NCBI RefSeq assembly: GCF_030405905.1
Contig: NZ_JASATW010000006.1
Span: 208,017-272,016, forward strand
DNA: 64,000 nt
Direction: 5' to 3'
From: Sphaerothrix gracilis
GTDB taxonomy: Bacteria; Cyanobacteriota; Cyanobacteriia; Phormidesmidales; Phormidesmidaceae
The notes beneath the pieces were generated by a model that saw nothing but the letters and a program-made list of their open reading frames with translations, was not told the DNA's origin and ran no database searches. The position numbers and the translations under genes were made by a program. Of this stretch, positions 8,134-16,157 are shown one piece after another (within the stretch, counting starts at the first letter, position 1; each line of letters starts with the position of its first letter).

Positions 8134-8715
8134 TTACGTCGGCTGGTTAGCCTTGAGGTTTTGAGCCGCGAGGCGCACGGTTTCGTCAATCCGCTTTTGG
8201 CGAGTCGCGGCTCGCTTGGCACTTTTGAGCCACCAGAGAATGCCTTTTTTAGCCGAGTCGCTGAAGGCTTGAAAGTGGGCTTTTGCCGTTGGGTCGGTCT
8301 CCAGGGCAGCAGCCAGATCGGAGGGAATAATCAGATCTTCCACTTCGTCATAGACTGTCCAAGAACCGTCTGCTTTAGCCTGATCAATCTTTGCCTGTCC
8401 GGCTGCCGTCATCAGGCCCTGCGCTAGCAGCTTGGCCACTCGCTGCTTATTCAATCGCGACCAAGGACTCCCCTGACGACGCGGCGAAATGTAGAGCATG
8501 GTGCGATCGCCATCGAGCTTGCGCGGCAGGCTGTCTACCCAGCCAAAGCAGAGGGCTTCTTCAACAATGGCGTCATAGGAGACATAGCGATCGCCGCAGT
8601 GCTTTTTGAACGTGACCAGCCAGATCCCGTCTGCCTGCGTGTAGTTTTCACTCAGCCAAGCTCGCCACTGCGCTCTGGCAGTCACCTGAACTTTTTGCTT
8701 AGTGGCAAGCGTCAT
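8134..8715 (-). CDS. YdeI/OmpD-associated family protein
   Basis: The protein is 193 aa from the ATG at 8715 (MTLATK), which has AGGAAA 9 nt upstream; the frame is open further upstream but without homology-like sequence. The pattern W-L-x(5)-GIWLVTFKK, YDAIVEEALCFGWVDS, RRQGSPWSRLNKQRV and a basic C-terminal region (KRAATRQKRIDETVRLA) identifies the YdeI family. Members are linked to resistance to some antimicrobial peptides and polymyxin in a few species, but the biochemical role is unknown. It is transcribed toward mutS. Confidence 0.82.
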   Translation of the reverse strand: MTLATKQKVQVTARAQWRAWLSENYTQADGIWLVTFKKHCGDRYVSYDAIVEEALCFGWVDSLPRKLDGDRTMLYISPRRQGSPWSRLNKQRVAKLLAQGLMTAAGQAKIDQAKADGSWTVYDEVEDLIIPSDLAAALETDPTAKAHFQAFSDSAKKGILWWLKSAKRAATRQKRIDETVRLAAQNLKANQPT

Positions 8716-8823
8716 TGGCTTAGATTTCCTGTTGGATATAGCTGTCTTTTGACAGGCCGTCTTTTGACATCCCACCTGCAGATTTTTAGGCTAGGCGAAT
8801 TATTAAGTGCGTGTGGGAACATC

Positions 8824-10152
8824 GTGAATTTTAAGCTGATTAATGGGGTCTACCTTATCACTGGGCTGTTGGCAACATTAGGCGCACTCCCCGGAGAAGC
8901 CAGGACTGACGAGCAAGCAAGCAGCTTAGAAACTAATAGTGCTAGCGCAGCCATTAGCGCCGATGCCTTGCTACCAGTCATTCAAACCGGGGAAAGCGCA
9001 TCACCTGGTATAGCTGCTGCAGTTTCAGCAATTAACAATCAACCCTCAGAAGCTGCTGTAGTCGTAGGGAAAAATGCGATCGCTGAAACCGCAAGCGAGG
9101 CTATGGCTGAAACGGTTGAGACACCCGTGATTAGTCCGCCACCTGACTATCAGTTCACCTCTGAAGACAACTTTTTACTGGTGGATAGCGCTAGCCCCGC
9201 CTCAGGAGAAACCATTTACTGGTCACCCGCTCGTCCGGATAGCCACGCGCCTATCGGCGTCATGGGCGATCATACACATGGACAGGGAGAAATTATGTTC
9301 TCCTACCGCTACATGTTCATGGAGATGGACGGCAATCGCAGCGGAACGGATTCCTTAACAACAGACGAAGTGCTGCAGCGGTTTCCGGTGACTCCCACCC
9401 GCATGACTATGGAAATGCACATGCTCGGCGCTATGTACGCCCCCAGCGACGATTTCACCCTGATGTTCATGGCTCCCTACATCTCCAAAGAGATGGATCA
9501 CTCCACTCGCTCAGGTAGACGCTTCACCACGAACTCAGAAGGCTTCGGAGATATCAGCCTGTCGGGGCTATACACCGTGCTAGATCAAAGTCGGCAGCGG
9601 CTTCATCTCAACCTGGGCCTCAGTTTTCCCACAGGTTCCATCGAGGAGCGCGATGCGACCCCAATGGGACTCGATCAAATTTTGCCGTATCCCATGCAAA
9701 TTGGCTCAGGCACGTTTGATCTGCGCCCTGGTGTTACCTACCTCGGCCAGGCAGGAGACTGGTCATGGGGCAGTCAGGCTATGGGGATCATTCGCCTGGG
9801 GACCAATGACAATGGTTATCGTCTAGGCGATCAGCTGATGCTGACTGCTTGGGGCGCTCATCGATGGACAGACTGGTTTAGCACTTCCCTGCGTCTGGGC
9901 GGACGTACTTGGGGCAATATTGACGGCCAAGATGACCGGCTCAATCCCAATATGATTCCGACAGCCAATCCGGATTTACGCGCTGGCACTCAGTTAGACC
10001 TGGGGCTGGGCCTCAATTTTTATGTCCCCGAAGGTAGCCTGCAAGGGGCGCGGTTGGGCGTGGAGTTTAATTTGCCACTTTACCGCAGTCTTTCAGGGCC
10101 GCAGCTAGAGACTGACTTTAGCGTCACCGCTGGCCTGCAGGCCTCTTTCTAA
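8824..10152 (+). CDS. Outer-membrane beta-barrel protein of the transporter/MetA-pathway type, Met/His-rich
   Basis: The likely start is GTG 8824, which begins a signal peptide (VNFKLINGVYLITGLLATLGALPGEA). The open frame runs back to 8599 but overlaps the divergent ydeI-like gene. An acidic linker of about 90 residues follows the signal. The C-terminal 300 residues look like alternating amphipathic beta strands and end in ...TAGLQASF, with the terminal Phe of outer-membrane barrels. A conserved HTHGQGEIMFSYRYMFMEMDGN-like segment is rich in Met and His (also MTMEMHMLGAMY, LMFMAPY, EMDHS), which suggests metal contact. The family is often annotated only as transporter. Confidence 0.65.
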   Translation: MNFKLINGVYLITGLLATLGALPGEARTDEQASSLETNSASAAISADALLPVIQTGESASPGIAAAVSAINNQPSEAAVVVGKNAIAETASEAMAETVETPVISPPPDYQFTSEDNFLLVDSASPASGETIYWSPARPDSHAPIGVMGDHTHGQGEIMFSYRYMFMEMDGNRSGTDSLTTDEVLQRFPVTPTRMTMEMHMLGAMYAPSDDFTLMFMAPYISKEMDHSTRSGRRFTTNSEGFGDISLSGLYTVLDQSRQRLHLNLGLSFPTGSIEERDATPMGLDQILPYPMQIGSGTFDLRPGVTYLGQAGDWSWGSQAMGIIRLGTNDNGYRLGDQLMLTAWGAHRWTDWFSTSLRLGGRTWGNIDGQDDRLNPNMIPTANPDLRAGTQLDLGLGLNFYVPEGSLQGARLGVEFNLPLYRSLSGPQLETDFSVTAGLQASF

Positions 10153-10183
10153 CTGAAGCAAATCGACACGGATGCTGGGTTAG

Positions 10184-11242
10184 TTGGCTATCTTAAGTGA
10201 AGGCAAAGAGAGTGCTTTTCTAACCCGTCAGAGAGCCAATGTGAACGCGATCGCCGAGCATTTTACAAAACATCGTCGAGCCTGGGCTTGGGGCATCTGC
10301 CTCGGACTGGTTGACCTCACTATCTTGGCCCTGGTCAGCCAGCAGCCGCTGAATCTTTGGTGGCTAGAAGCGCTGGTCAGTCTGCAAACCCAGTATGCCG
10401 GACTGGCTGTGTTGGGCGTCATCGCGATCGCTCTCTTGCGCCAGCGCTGGCCTCTTTTAATCGCACTGGTCTGCGTTGGCGTGCTGCTAGCCCAGCTTTT
10501 CCCGTTCTACCGTCCGGTGGCGGCTAGCGCCCGCTTAGAACCGCTGAAGGTGCTGGTCGCCAATGTCAATATTCGCAACCTCAGCTATGACCAGGCGATC
10601 GCCCTAGTTGAGCAGGAACAACCCGATTTAGCCGTGTTTATTGAGGTAGACGATCGCTGGATTGAGCAGCTTCAGGTACTCACGCAAAGCCTGCCCCACA
10701 GCGCTGCCAAGCCCCGCTCCAGCGCTCTGCCCTACAAAATCGCCACTGCGCCAGATAATCCCTTTGGCCTGGCGGTTTATAGCCGCTTTCCGCTGCAGAA
10801 TCCGGTGATCAAGCCGCTCGGCAGCTCTAGCAAAATCAACATTTTGGCTGACTGGCAGGTGGGCGATCGCCCGATTCACCTCATCGCTACCCATCCGCCG
10901 CCGCCCAAAAATCAGCGCCTGTTTGAACAGCGCAACCAGCAGCTAGCAGCGATCGCTCAGTACGCGCAGGAGCAGGCTGATGAATCGATCATCCTCCTGG
11001 GCGATCTCAATACCCCCATGTGGTCACCTTACTTTAAGCAGCTAATCGCGGCTACAGATCTGCAGAATGCTCGCTGGGGCCAGGGCGTATTGCTGACCTG
11101 GCCGACCTTTCTCCCTCCTTTCCTGCGCATCCCCATCGATCATTGCTTGGTGACGTCAGATATTCAGGTACTAGACGCCCACGTCGGCAGGAATATCCAC
11201 TCCGACCATTTACCCCTAGTTGTGACTCTAAGCGTTTCTTGA
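10184..11242 (+). CDS. Membrane-anchored endonuclease/exonuclease/phosphatase family protein (YafD-like)
   Basis: The start is TTG 10184, or possibly GTG 10241. The product has three hydrophobic helices near residues 35-110 and then an EEP phosphohydrolase domain. Catalytic-type motifs are LKVLVANVNIRN, EQPDLAVFIEVDDRW, IHLIATHPPPP, ILLGDLNTPMWS and the terminal HSDHLPLVVTL. Such proteins cleave phosphodiester bonds of nucleic acids or lipids; the topology places the catalytic domain on one face of the membrane. It follows the outer-membrane protein by 31 bp and is probably co-transcribed. Confidence 0.82.
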   Translation: MAILSEGKESAFLTRQRANVNAIAEHFTKHRRAWAWGICLGLVDLTILALVSQQPLNLWWLEALVSLQTQYAGLAVLGVIAIALLRQRWPLLIALVCVGVLLAQLFPFYRPVAASARLEPLKVLVANVNIRNLSYDQAIALVEQEQPDLAVFIEVDDRWIEQLQVLTQSLPHSAAKPRSSALPYKIATAPDNPFGLAVYSRFPLQNPVIKPLGSSSKINILADWQVGDRPIHLIATHPPPPKNQRLFEQRNQQLAAIAQYAQEQADESIILLGDLNTPMWSPYFKQLIAATDLQNARWGQGVLLTWPTFLPPFLRIPIDHCLVTSDIQVLDAHVGRNIHSDHLPLVVTLSVS

Positions 11243-11308
11243 AACTCATCTGCTAGCTACTATTGAAGTGATAGCAGTTTTGGCGATCGCCCCTGACTGG
11301 TTTAAGCT

Positions 11309-11635
11309 ATGACCCTTCAGCAGCTCCAAGCTCAACTTCTGGCTCTATCGGTTGAGGAAAAAGCGCAGACTATTCAGCTATTGGTGGCTAGTCTCAGCGG
11401 GACTTGGGTAGGTATTGAAAAGACACCTGGCGTTATGGGCGGAGATGCTTGTATCCGCCAAACCCGTATTCCTGTCTGGCTGCTGGTAAGCTTGCGCGGC
11501 CAGGGAGCAACTGAAGCTGATTTGCTAGAGGATTATCCAGGGTTGACGGCTCAAGATTTAACGAACGCTTGGCTCTATGCTGAGGTAAATAGCAATGAAA
11601 TTGAGGCAGCTATTCAACGCCAAGCCGCAGCCTAA
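11309..11635 (+). CDS. DUF433 antitoxin-like protein
   Basis: This 108-aa protein has an N-terminal helix pair (LQQLQAQLLALSVEEKAQTIQLLVASL) followed by the DUF433 core. The core has the typical GVMGGDACIRQTRIPVWLLV and ATEADLLEDYPGLTAQDLTNAWLYA pattern, a winged-helix DNA-binding fold related to VapB-type antitoxins. It is followed two bases later by a DUF5615 toxin-like gene, the standard arrangement of this toxin-antitoxin class. Autoregulation is expected from the family. Confidence 0.88.
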   Translation: MTLQQLQAQLLALSVEEKAQTIQLLVASLSGTWVGIEKTPGVMGGDACIRQTRIPVWLLVSLRGQGATEADLLEDYPGLTAQDLTNAWLYAEVNSNEIEAAIQRQAAA

Positions 11636-11637
11636 TA

Positions 11638-11985
11638 ATGACAAGTTTTTATGCTGATGAAGGGTTCTCAAAAAAAGTAAGCCTTCTCTTAAGAAAGCTG
11701 GGTCATAACGTTCTGACTGTCCAGGAAGCCGGGCAAGCCAATCAACGAATTCCCGATCAACAGGTTCTCGATTTCGCTAGTCGTCAAGGGCGAGCTGTTC
11801 TGACTGTAAACAGAGCTGATTTCATTCGCTTGCATAAGCAAAATTCAAATCATGCAGGCATTGTTGTTTGCACCGAAGATTTAGATCGTCAGCGTCTTGC
11901 TAATCGTATTCATGACGCTGTTTCAGAGGTTGCAGACTTGACTGGTAAGCTAATTCGGATCAATCGACCCTCTATTACGGAATAA
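11638..11985 (+). CDS. DUF5615 PIN-like toxin
   Basis: This 115-aa protein begins FYADEGFSKKVSLLLRKLGHNV, with an acidic pair typical of the Mut7-C/PIN-like nuclease fold. It continues with VLDFASRQGRAVLTVNRADFIRL (second acidic site) and NHAGIVVCTED. It is predicted to be an RNase whose activity is held in check by the DUF433 partner directly upstream. Confidence 0.87.
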   Translation: MTSFYADEGFSKKVSLLLRKLGHNVLTVQEAGQANQRIPDQQVLDFASRQGRAVLTVNRADFIRLHKQNSNHAGIVVCTEDLDRQRLANRIHDAVSEVADLTGKLIRINRPSITE

Positions 11986-11989
11986 GCTT

Positions 11990-13900
11990 TCACAAAGATG
12001 AGCTTTTCCCCAGATAGCCCCTCGGTGTCACGATCCAGGGGCCGTAGCGCTGGCTGCTTTGGTTGCCGATGAGGACGGTGGTAAGCATGTCAATCGGGTG
12101 ATTGAGAAACTCGTCTAGGGTTGTGAGCGTGATCGATTCATCGGTTCGGTAAACCGAACGGACTAGGGCGACAGGGGTATTGGGATCGCGGTGCTGGCGG
12201 AAAATTTGCTGGGCGATCGCAATTTGCTCCGTCCGCTTTTGCGACTTGGGATTGTAGAGAGCGACGACGAAGTCTGCTGCCGCAGCTGCCTGCAAGCGTT
12301 TTTCAATCACGGGCCAGGGAGTCAGTAAATCGCTGAGGCTAATGGCGCAAAAGTCATGCATCAGCGGCGCGCCCACTCGTGAGGCGGCAGCCTGGAGGGC
12401 AGTGATCCCGGGAAATACCTGTACCTGCTGGGCGAGTTCGGCTAAATCCTCAGCCTGTAACATTTCCAGCACCAGCCCCGCCATGCCGTAGATACCGCAG
12501 TCCCCGGACGAAATCACCGCCACGGTCAGGCCCCGCTGGGCCAGGGCGATCGCCCGCTCTGCCCGCTGCCGTTCCTGGGTAATAGGCAACGCTTCCACAA
12601 TTTGCCCCGGATGCAGCAGCGGCTTGATCAGATCTACATATAGCCCATAGCCAATGACCACATCCGCCTGAGCGATCGCCCCTTTCGCCGCTGGGGTGAT
12701 CTGATCGAGGCTGCCCGGTCCGGTGCCCACTAGCCAAAGCTGACCTGTGCGCCCAGTATATTCCTGCTCCGCCTGGGCGATCGCCACCGTTACCGCTCCC
12801 GGTTCTCCGTCCTGGCGCACCACCTGCTTCGAGACTCGCAGCGCGGCAGCCGTCTCATCCGCCGCCAAGAGTGCCGCCGCCTCAGCCACGCTGGGCGTCC
12901 CGACCGCAGCAGCCACCACCTCAGAGGGCGTCGGCACATCCACCTGCCGCAGGCTTTCCGCGCTGAAGCAGCGCAGCGGCCAGCCGCGATCGCGACAGAG
13001 CTGGACTAATCCCACCTCGTCGGCTTTGAGGTCAAGGGTTCCTACCCCCGCGATCGCCGCCTCGGCCAGGTGATTTTTTTGGCAAACCTGGGCGATCGCC
13101 GTCTCTATGAGTCTCTGAGAGGTGCCCCGCTCGCAGCCAATCCCTAGCCACAGCACCCGTGGATGCCACTGAACTTTAGGCAGGCTGCTCTGCTGGGCGA
13201 AGCGGCGCTGAGCCGGACTAATCCAAACGCGGGCTGCTGGTTCAGGTCGAATTTCTTGCCGCTCCGCCGTGAACTCAGGCCAGCCCAACTGCAAGGGATG
13301 ATCGGCAGGCAGCCCTGTCTGCCAGAGCGACGACCCGGCTTCTTGAATCACCTGGACGGGCTTTTCAGCGGCGATCGCGGCGCTCACCCCTGTCCAGTCA
13401 CCGCTACCCCGCAGCCAGCCAAAGGGAATCCCCCAGGTATCAACTCCCGGCATTTGTAGGCGATTGGCTGCACCCGTAAGAACCGGCGTTGCGCCTAGAC
13501 AGGCTGCTATAGTCTGCGTCAGGCGATCGCCGCCCGCCTGATGCCCACCGCAGAGACTGATCACAAACTGACTCTGCTCATCCAGAACGACCACAGCCGG
13601 ATCGGTAGCTTTATCCGCTAGCAAAGGGGCAATCAGCCGCACAACGGCCCCCGCAGCCAAGCAAAATACTAAACCGTCATAGTCAGACCAAGCCGAGCTT
13701 AAAGCCTGCCGTAGTGAGGTTTGGTAAACATGGTGTTTAAGGCCCGTCAGCCGAGCAGCAACTGATGGATACAGCGATTCTGACAGCCAGAGTTCGGCTC
13801 CGCTAGCCTGACACCAAGGAATAAGCTGATTAATCCCCGCTGGCGTCGTGGCGATCGCAGCTATTGAACTAGAAAGCAGCTCATTCATAAAATTAGGCAA
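11990..13900 (-). CDS. cobJ: CbiG-CobJ fusion: cobalt-precorrin-5A hydrolase / precorrin-3B C17-methyltransferase
   Basis: This 636-aa bifunctional protein belongs to cobalamin synthesis. Residues 1 to about 375 resemble CbiG: the GLVFCLAAGAVVRLIAPLLADKATDPAVVVLDE segment, GGHQAGGDRLT and a C-terminal part with LWLGIGCERGTS and the GVGTLDLKADE motif. From about residue 386 the SAM-dependent tetrapyrrole methylase begins with LWLVGTGPGSLDQITP, followed by IGYGLYVDL, VISSGDCGIYGMAGLVLE, FPGITALQAAASRVGAPLMHDFCAISLSDLLTPW and ALYNPKSQKR. The fusion is common in cyanobacteria. The gene is divergent from glnB. Confidence 0.93.
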   Translation of the reverse strand: MPNFMNELLSSSIAAIATTPAGINQLIPWCQASGAELWLSESLYPSVAARLTGLKHHVYQTSLRQALSSAWSDYDGLVFCLAAGAVVRLIAPLLADKATDPAVVVLDEQSQFVISLCGGHQAGGDRLTQTIAACLGATPVLTGAANRLQMPGVDTWGIPFGWLRGSGDWTGVSAAIAAEKPVQVIQEAGSSLWQTGLPADHPLQLGWPEFTAERQEIRPEPAARVWISPAQRRFAQQSSLPKVQWHPRVLWLGIGCERGTSQRLIETAIAQVCQKNHLAEAAIAGVGTLDLKADEVGLVQLCRDRGWPLRCFSAESLRQVDVPTPSEVVAAAVGTPSVAEAAALLAADETAAALRVSKQVVRQDGEPGAVTVAIAQAEQEYTGRTGQLWLVGTGPGSLDQITPAAKGAIAQADVVIGYGLYVDLIKPLLHPGQIVEALPITQERQRAERAIALAQRGLTVAVISSGDCGIYGMAGLVLEMLQAEDLAELAQQVQVFPGITALQAAASRVGAPLMHDFCAISLSDLLTPWPVIEKRLQAAAAADFVVALYNPKSQKRTEQIAIAQQIFRQHRDPNTPVALVRSVYRTDESITLTTLDEFLNHPIDMLTTVLIGNQSSQRYGPWIVTPRGYLGKSSSL

Positions 13901-13999
13901 ACGTAACTGATTAATTTACAAACACAAAAATTGGTCGCTGGGCATCCTATGATAGGCCCTCAAACACCTGTAAACTTCAGTTGCAGCCCCCCAGCTTTT

Positions 14000-14013
14000 G
14001 TAGCAACATATAC
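14000..14013 (+). promoter_or_regulatory. NtcA-type binding site upstream of the P-II gene
   Basis: GTA-GCAACATA-TAC matches the GTA-N8-TAC consensus of the nitrogen regulator NtcA exactly. It lies about 90 bp before the P-II start, in the intergenic region shared with the divergent cobJ gene. NtcA is known to activate glnB in cyanobacteria. No clean TAN3T -10 box could be fixed at the ideal distance. Confidence 0.65.
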
Positions 14014-14091
14014 AGACATGGGGCGATTTTTGAAACTTAGCGGTTCATTTCCAGTTCAAGTCACAGTCCATTCATTTAGGAGTCTAGAGTT

Positions 14092-14430
14092 TTGAAAAAG
14101 ATTGATGCAATTATCCGGCCCGCAAAGCTGCAAGATGTCAAAGCCGCTTTGCTGAAAGCAGGCGTGTCCGGCATGACGCTCTCTGAGGTCAGAGGCTTTG
14201 GTCGGCAAAAAGGGCAAACAGAGGTGTACCGAGGAGCCAAGTACACCGTCGATTTCCTGCAAAAGCTTTGCCTAACCGTTGTGGTCGAGGATCATCAGCT
14301 CGATAAAGTCTTGGAGACGATTGCCGCTGCCGCCAATACCGGGCAAATTGGCGATGGTAAGATTTTTGTTTCACCCGTTGAAAAGGTTTACCGCATTCGG
14401 ACAGGTGAAACGGATTCAGACGCAGTGTAA
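14092..14430 (+). CDS. glnB: P-II family nitrogen regulatory protein, divergent (no Ser49, altered NAGK-contact residues)
   Basis: This is a 112-aa P-II trimer subunit, which senses ATP/ADP and 2-oxoglutarate. The start is TTG 14092 with AGGAG at 14078-14082. The ligand residues R9, G37, R38, Q39, K40, K58, G87-K90, R101 and R103 are present, as are the two family signatures. In cyanobacterial P-II, Ser49 is phosphorylated and F11, R45, S49 and E85 contact N-acetylglutamate kinase. Here these positions are A11, V45, A49 and Q85, and E50 is K50. The protein should bind effectors but probably not NAGK in the usual way, and cannot be phosphorylated at position 49. It may be a paralogue with another partner. 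Confidence 0.92.
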   Translation: MKKIDAIIRPAKLQDVKAALLKAGVSGMTLSEVRGFGRQKGQTEVYRGAKYTVDFLQKLCLTVVVEDHQLDKVLETIAAAANTGQIGDGKIFVSPVEKVYRIRTGETDSDAV

Positions 14431-14434
14431 AGCC

Positions 14435-15256
14435 TTAAGGTAGGACGGCGGTGCTGTTGAGGCTGATTTGCTCTTCCTGAGAGAAAGTAACTTCAGCAAC
14501 CATGCCGGGTTCGCCCAGCTTTTCCGCCTCCTTACCGTTGTGAGCCACCAGGACGCCGCCAGCATTGCCTGCTCTTACGGTGAGCTGCTCGTCTGCCTGC
14601 CACTGCTGGCTTTCACCCTCTTTCATAATGCCTTCAAACTGCGTTTCCCCGTCTACCACAACCCGCATCCAAGACTGGGAAATCAAAACAACCTTGACCT
14701 GAATCCCCTCGGCTGGCAAAGCTTCCGTGATGGTTGGTGATTCAGCACTGGCCGCACCCTCTGGCTGAGACGCGTTCCCTGCGGGCGGCTGTTGGGCTTC
14801 CTCAAGCTGATTTAAAGGATCTAAGGCTGGCAAGGTAGCAGCTTCTGGTGTGTTGCGCTGAAGTACATAGGAAAGACCGCTTACCGCAGCGATCATAATC
14901 AGCACATAGACCGCATAGAGGTGAAACGGACGGAGCTGAGCGGCGGCTGACGTCTGCCAAGATAAGCCCGCCTTGCGCAGATGCGGGTGAAGCACAAACT
15001 GGCTGGCGACCATCTCACCGTCAAGACCTAGTTTAGTAGCATACAGCTTGATTAGCCCTCGGATATAGATGGGTTCTGGCAGTTGCTCTAAATCAGCAGA
15101 CTCAATAGCTGCCAGCAGGCTACGGCGGATTAGCGTCCGGCTGGCCAGTTCCTCTAAAGATAGAGACTGCTGCTCACGCGACTGCTTCAGAAAGCTGCCA
15201 ATTTCGGCTAGCTGTTCTCGCTGCATCTGTTCTAGGTCTCGGACTTTTTTCTTCAT
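14435..15256 (-). CDS. RodZ-like helix-turn-helix membrane protein (DUF4115 C-terminus)
   Basis: The protein is 273 aa. Residues 10-75 form an Xre-type HTH (EIGSFLKQSREQQSLSLEELASRTLIRRSLLAAIE). A single transmembrane helix (HLYAVYVLIMIAAVSGLSYVL) lies near residue 120. An Ala/Pro/Gln linker follows, and then a DUF4115-like beta domain (VVLISQSWMRVVVDGETQFEGI ... QWQADEQLTVRAGNAGGV). This order is that of RodZ, which links MreB to the envelope. The gene converges on the P-II gene, with stop codons only a few bases apart. Confidence 0.82.
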   Translation of the reverse strand: MKKKVRDLEQMQREQLAEIGSFLKQSREQQSLSLEELASRTLIRRSLLAAIESADLEQLPEPIYIRGLIKLYATKLGLDGEMVASQFVLHPHLRKAGLSWQTSAAAQLRPFHLYAVYVLIMIAAVSGLSYVLQRNTPEAATLPALDPLNQLEEAQQPPAGNASQPEGAASAESPTITEALPAEGIQVKVVLISQSWMRVVVDGETQFEGIMKEGESQQWQADEQLTVRAGNAGGVLVAHNGKEAEKLGEPGMVAEVTFSQEEQISLNSTAVLP

Positions 15257-15290
15257 GGGCTAACCATCAGGAGCATAGAAGCCTCGCTGT

Positions 15291-16070
15291 TCATTGTGAA
15301 CTAGCTGGCATATGACTTGACGAAATCAGGGATGTATCAGGCATCGTTTGAGTCAGCATAGCCACTTCTGGGGCAGCTAAGATCCGGTAATGACCGCTTG
15401 GCAACTTGCCAAGCTCAATTGGGCCAATAGCAGTTCGCTTGAGCGTAACTACTGGATGACCGAGCTGTTTAGCCACGCGACGAATCTGTCGGTTGCGCCC
15501 TTCCCGCAAGACTACGCGCAGCAGCGTCCGGTCTGGAGCTGACTGCTTTAGCACTTTTATCTGGGCGGGCAGCGTTTTTCGCCCTAATAGGACTATACCG
15601 TGTCGCCACTGCTGCAGACGATGGGCTGAGGGACGGCCCTCAACCTCGACTTCATAGGTTTTAGCGATTTGATGCCGGGGATGGGTGAGCTGATAGGTCA
15701 GATGACCATCGTTGGTTAGCAACAGCGCTCCGGTAGAGTCGGCATCTAGTCGGCCTACCGGATGAATGCCCTGCCCTTGCTGCCAGGCTAGAGGCAGCAG
15801 ACTGAGAACAGTGGGCCGTCCCCAGGGATCTTCGCAGGTAGAAACGACGCCTGCTGGCTTATGCAGCAGCAGGTAGTAGCTATCTGGCTGATTAGCAGGC
15901 TTCAGCACTAAACCATCAACGGCAATTTCATCGGTTTGCGGATCGGCTTTTTGGCCTAGCTCCGCGATCGCCCCATTGAGCATGACGCGACCTTCGCGGA
16001 TAAGCTGCTCGGCCTGTCGGCGAGAAGCCACTCCCCACTGAGATAAAACCTTCTGTAGCCGCTCCTCCAT
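15291..16070 (-). CDS. RsuA/RluB-family pseudouridine synthase
   Basis: This 259-aa protein has an N-terminal S4 RNA-binding domain (RLQKVLSQWGVASRRQAEQLIREGRVMLNG). The catalytic domain contains GRLDADSTGALLLTNDG with the catalytic Asp, the HKPAGVVST motif and GRNRQIRRVAKQLGHPV. It isomerises a uridine in rRNA; whether the target is 16S (RsuA) or 23S (RluB) rRNA cannot be decided by eye. It lies in a minus-strand run with the RodZ-like gene downstream and the kinase upstream. Confidence 0.9.
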   Translation of the reverse strand: MEERLQKVLSQWGVASRRQAEQLIREGRVMLNGAIAELGQKADPQTDEIAVDGLVLKPANQPDSYYLLLHKPAGVVSTCEDPWGRPTVLSLLPLAWQQGQGIHPVGRLDADSTGALLLTNDGHLTYQLTHPRHQIAKTYEVEVEGRPSAHRLQQWRHGIVLLGRKTLPAQIKVLKQSAPDRTLLRVVLREGRNRQIRRVAKQLGHPVVTLKRTAIGPIELGKLPSGHYRILAAPEVAMLTQTMPDTSLISSSHMPASSQ

Positions 16071-16157
16071 ACCAGGGTCTAAATCAAGCTAATATTGCAA
16101 ACCGCTCAGGCATTATTGAAGCAGGTTATTACAGAAGATTACAAGTGGGGAAGACCG

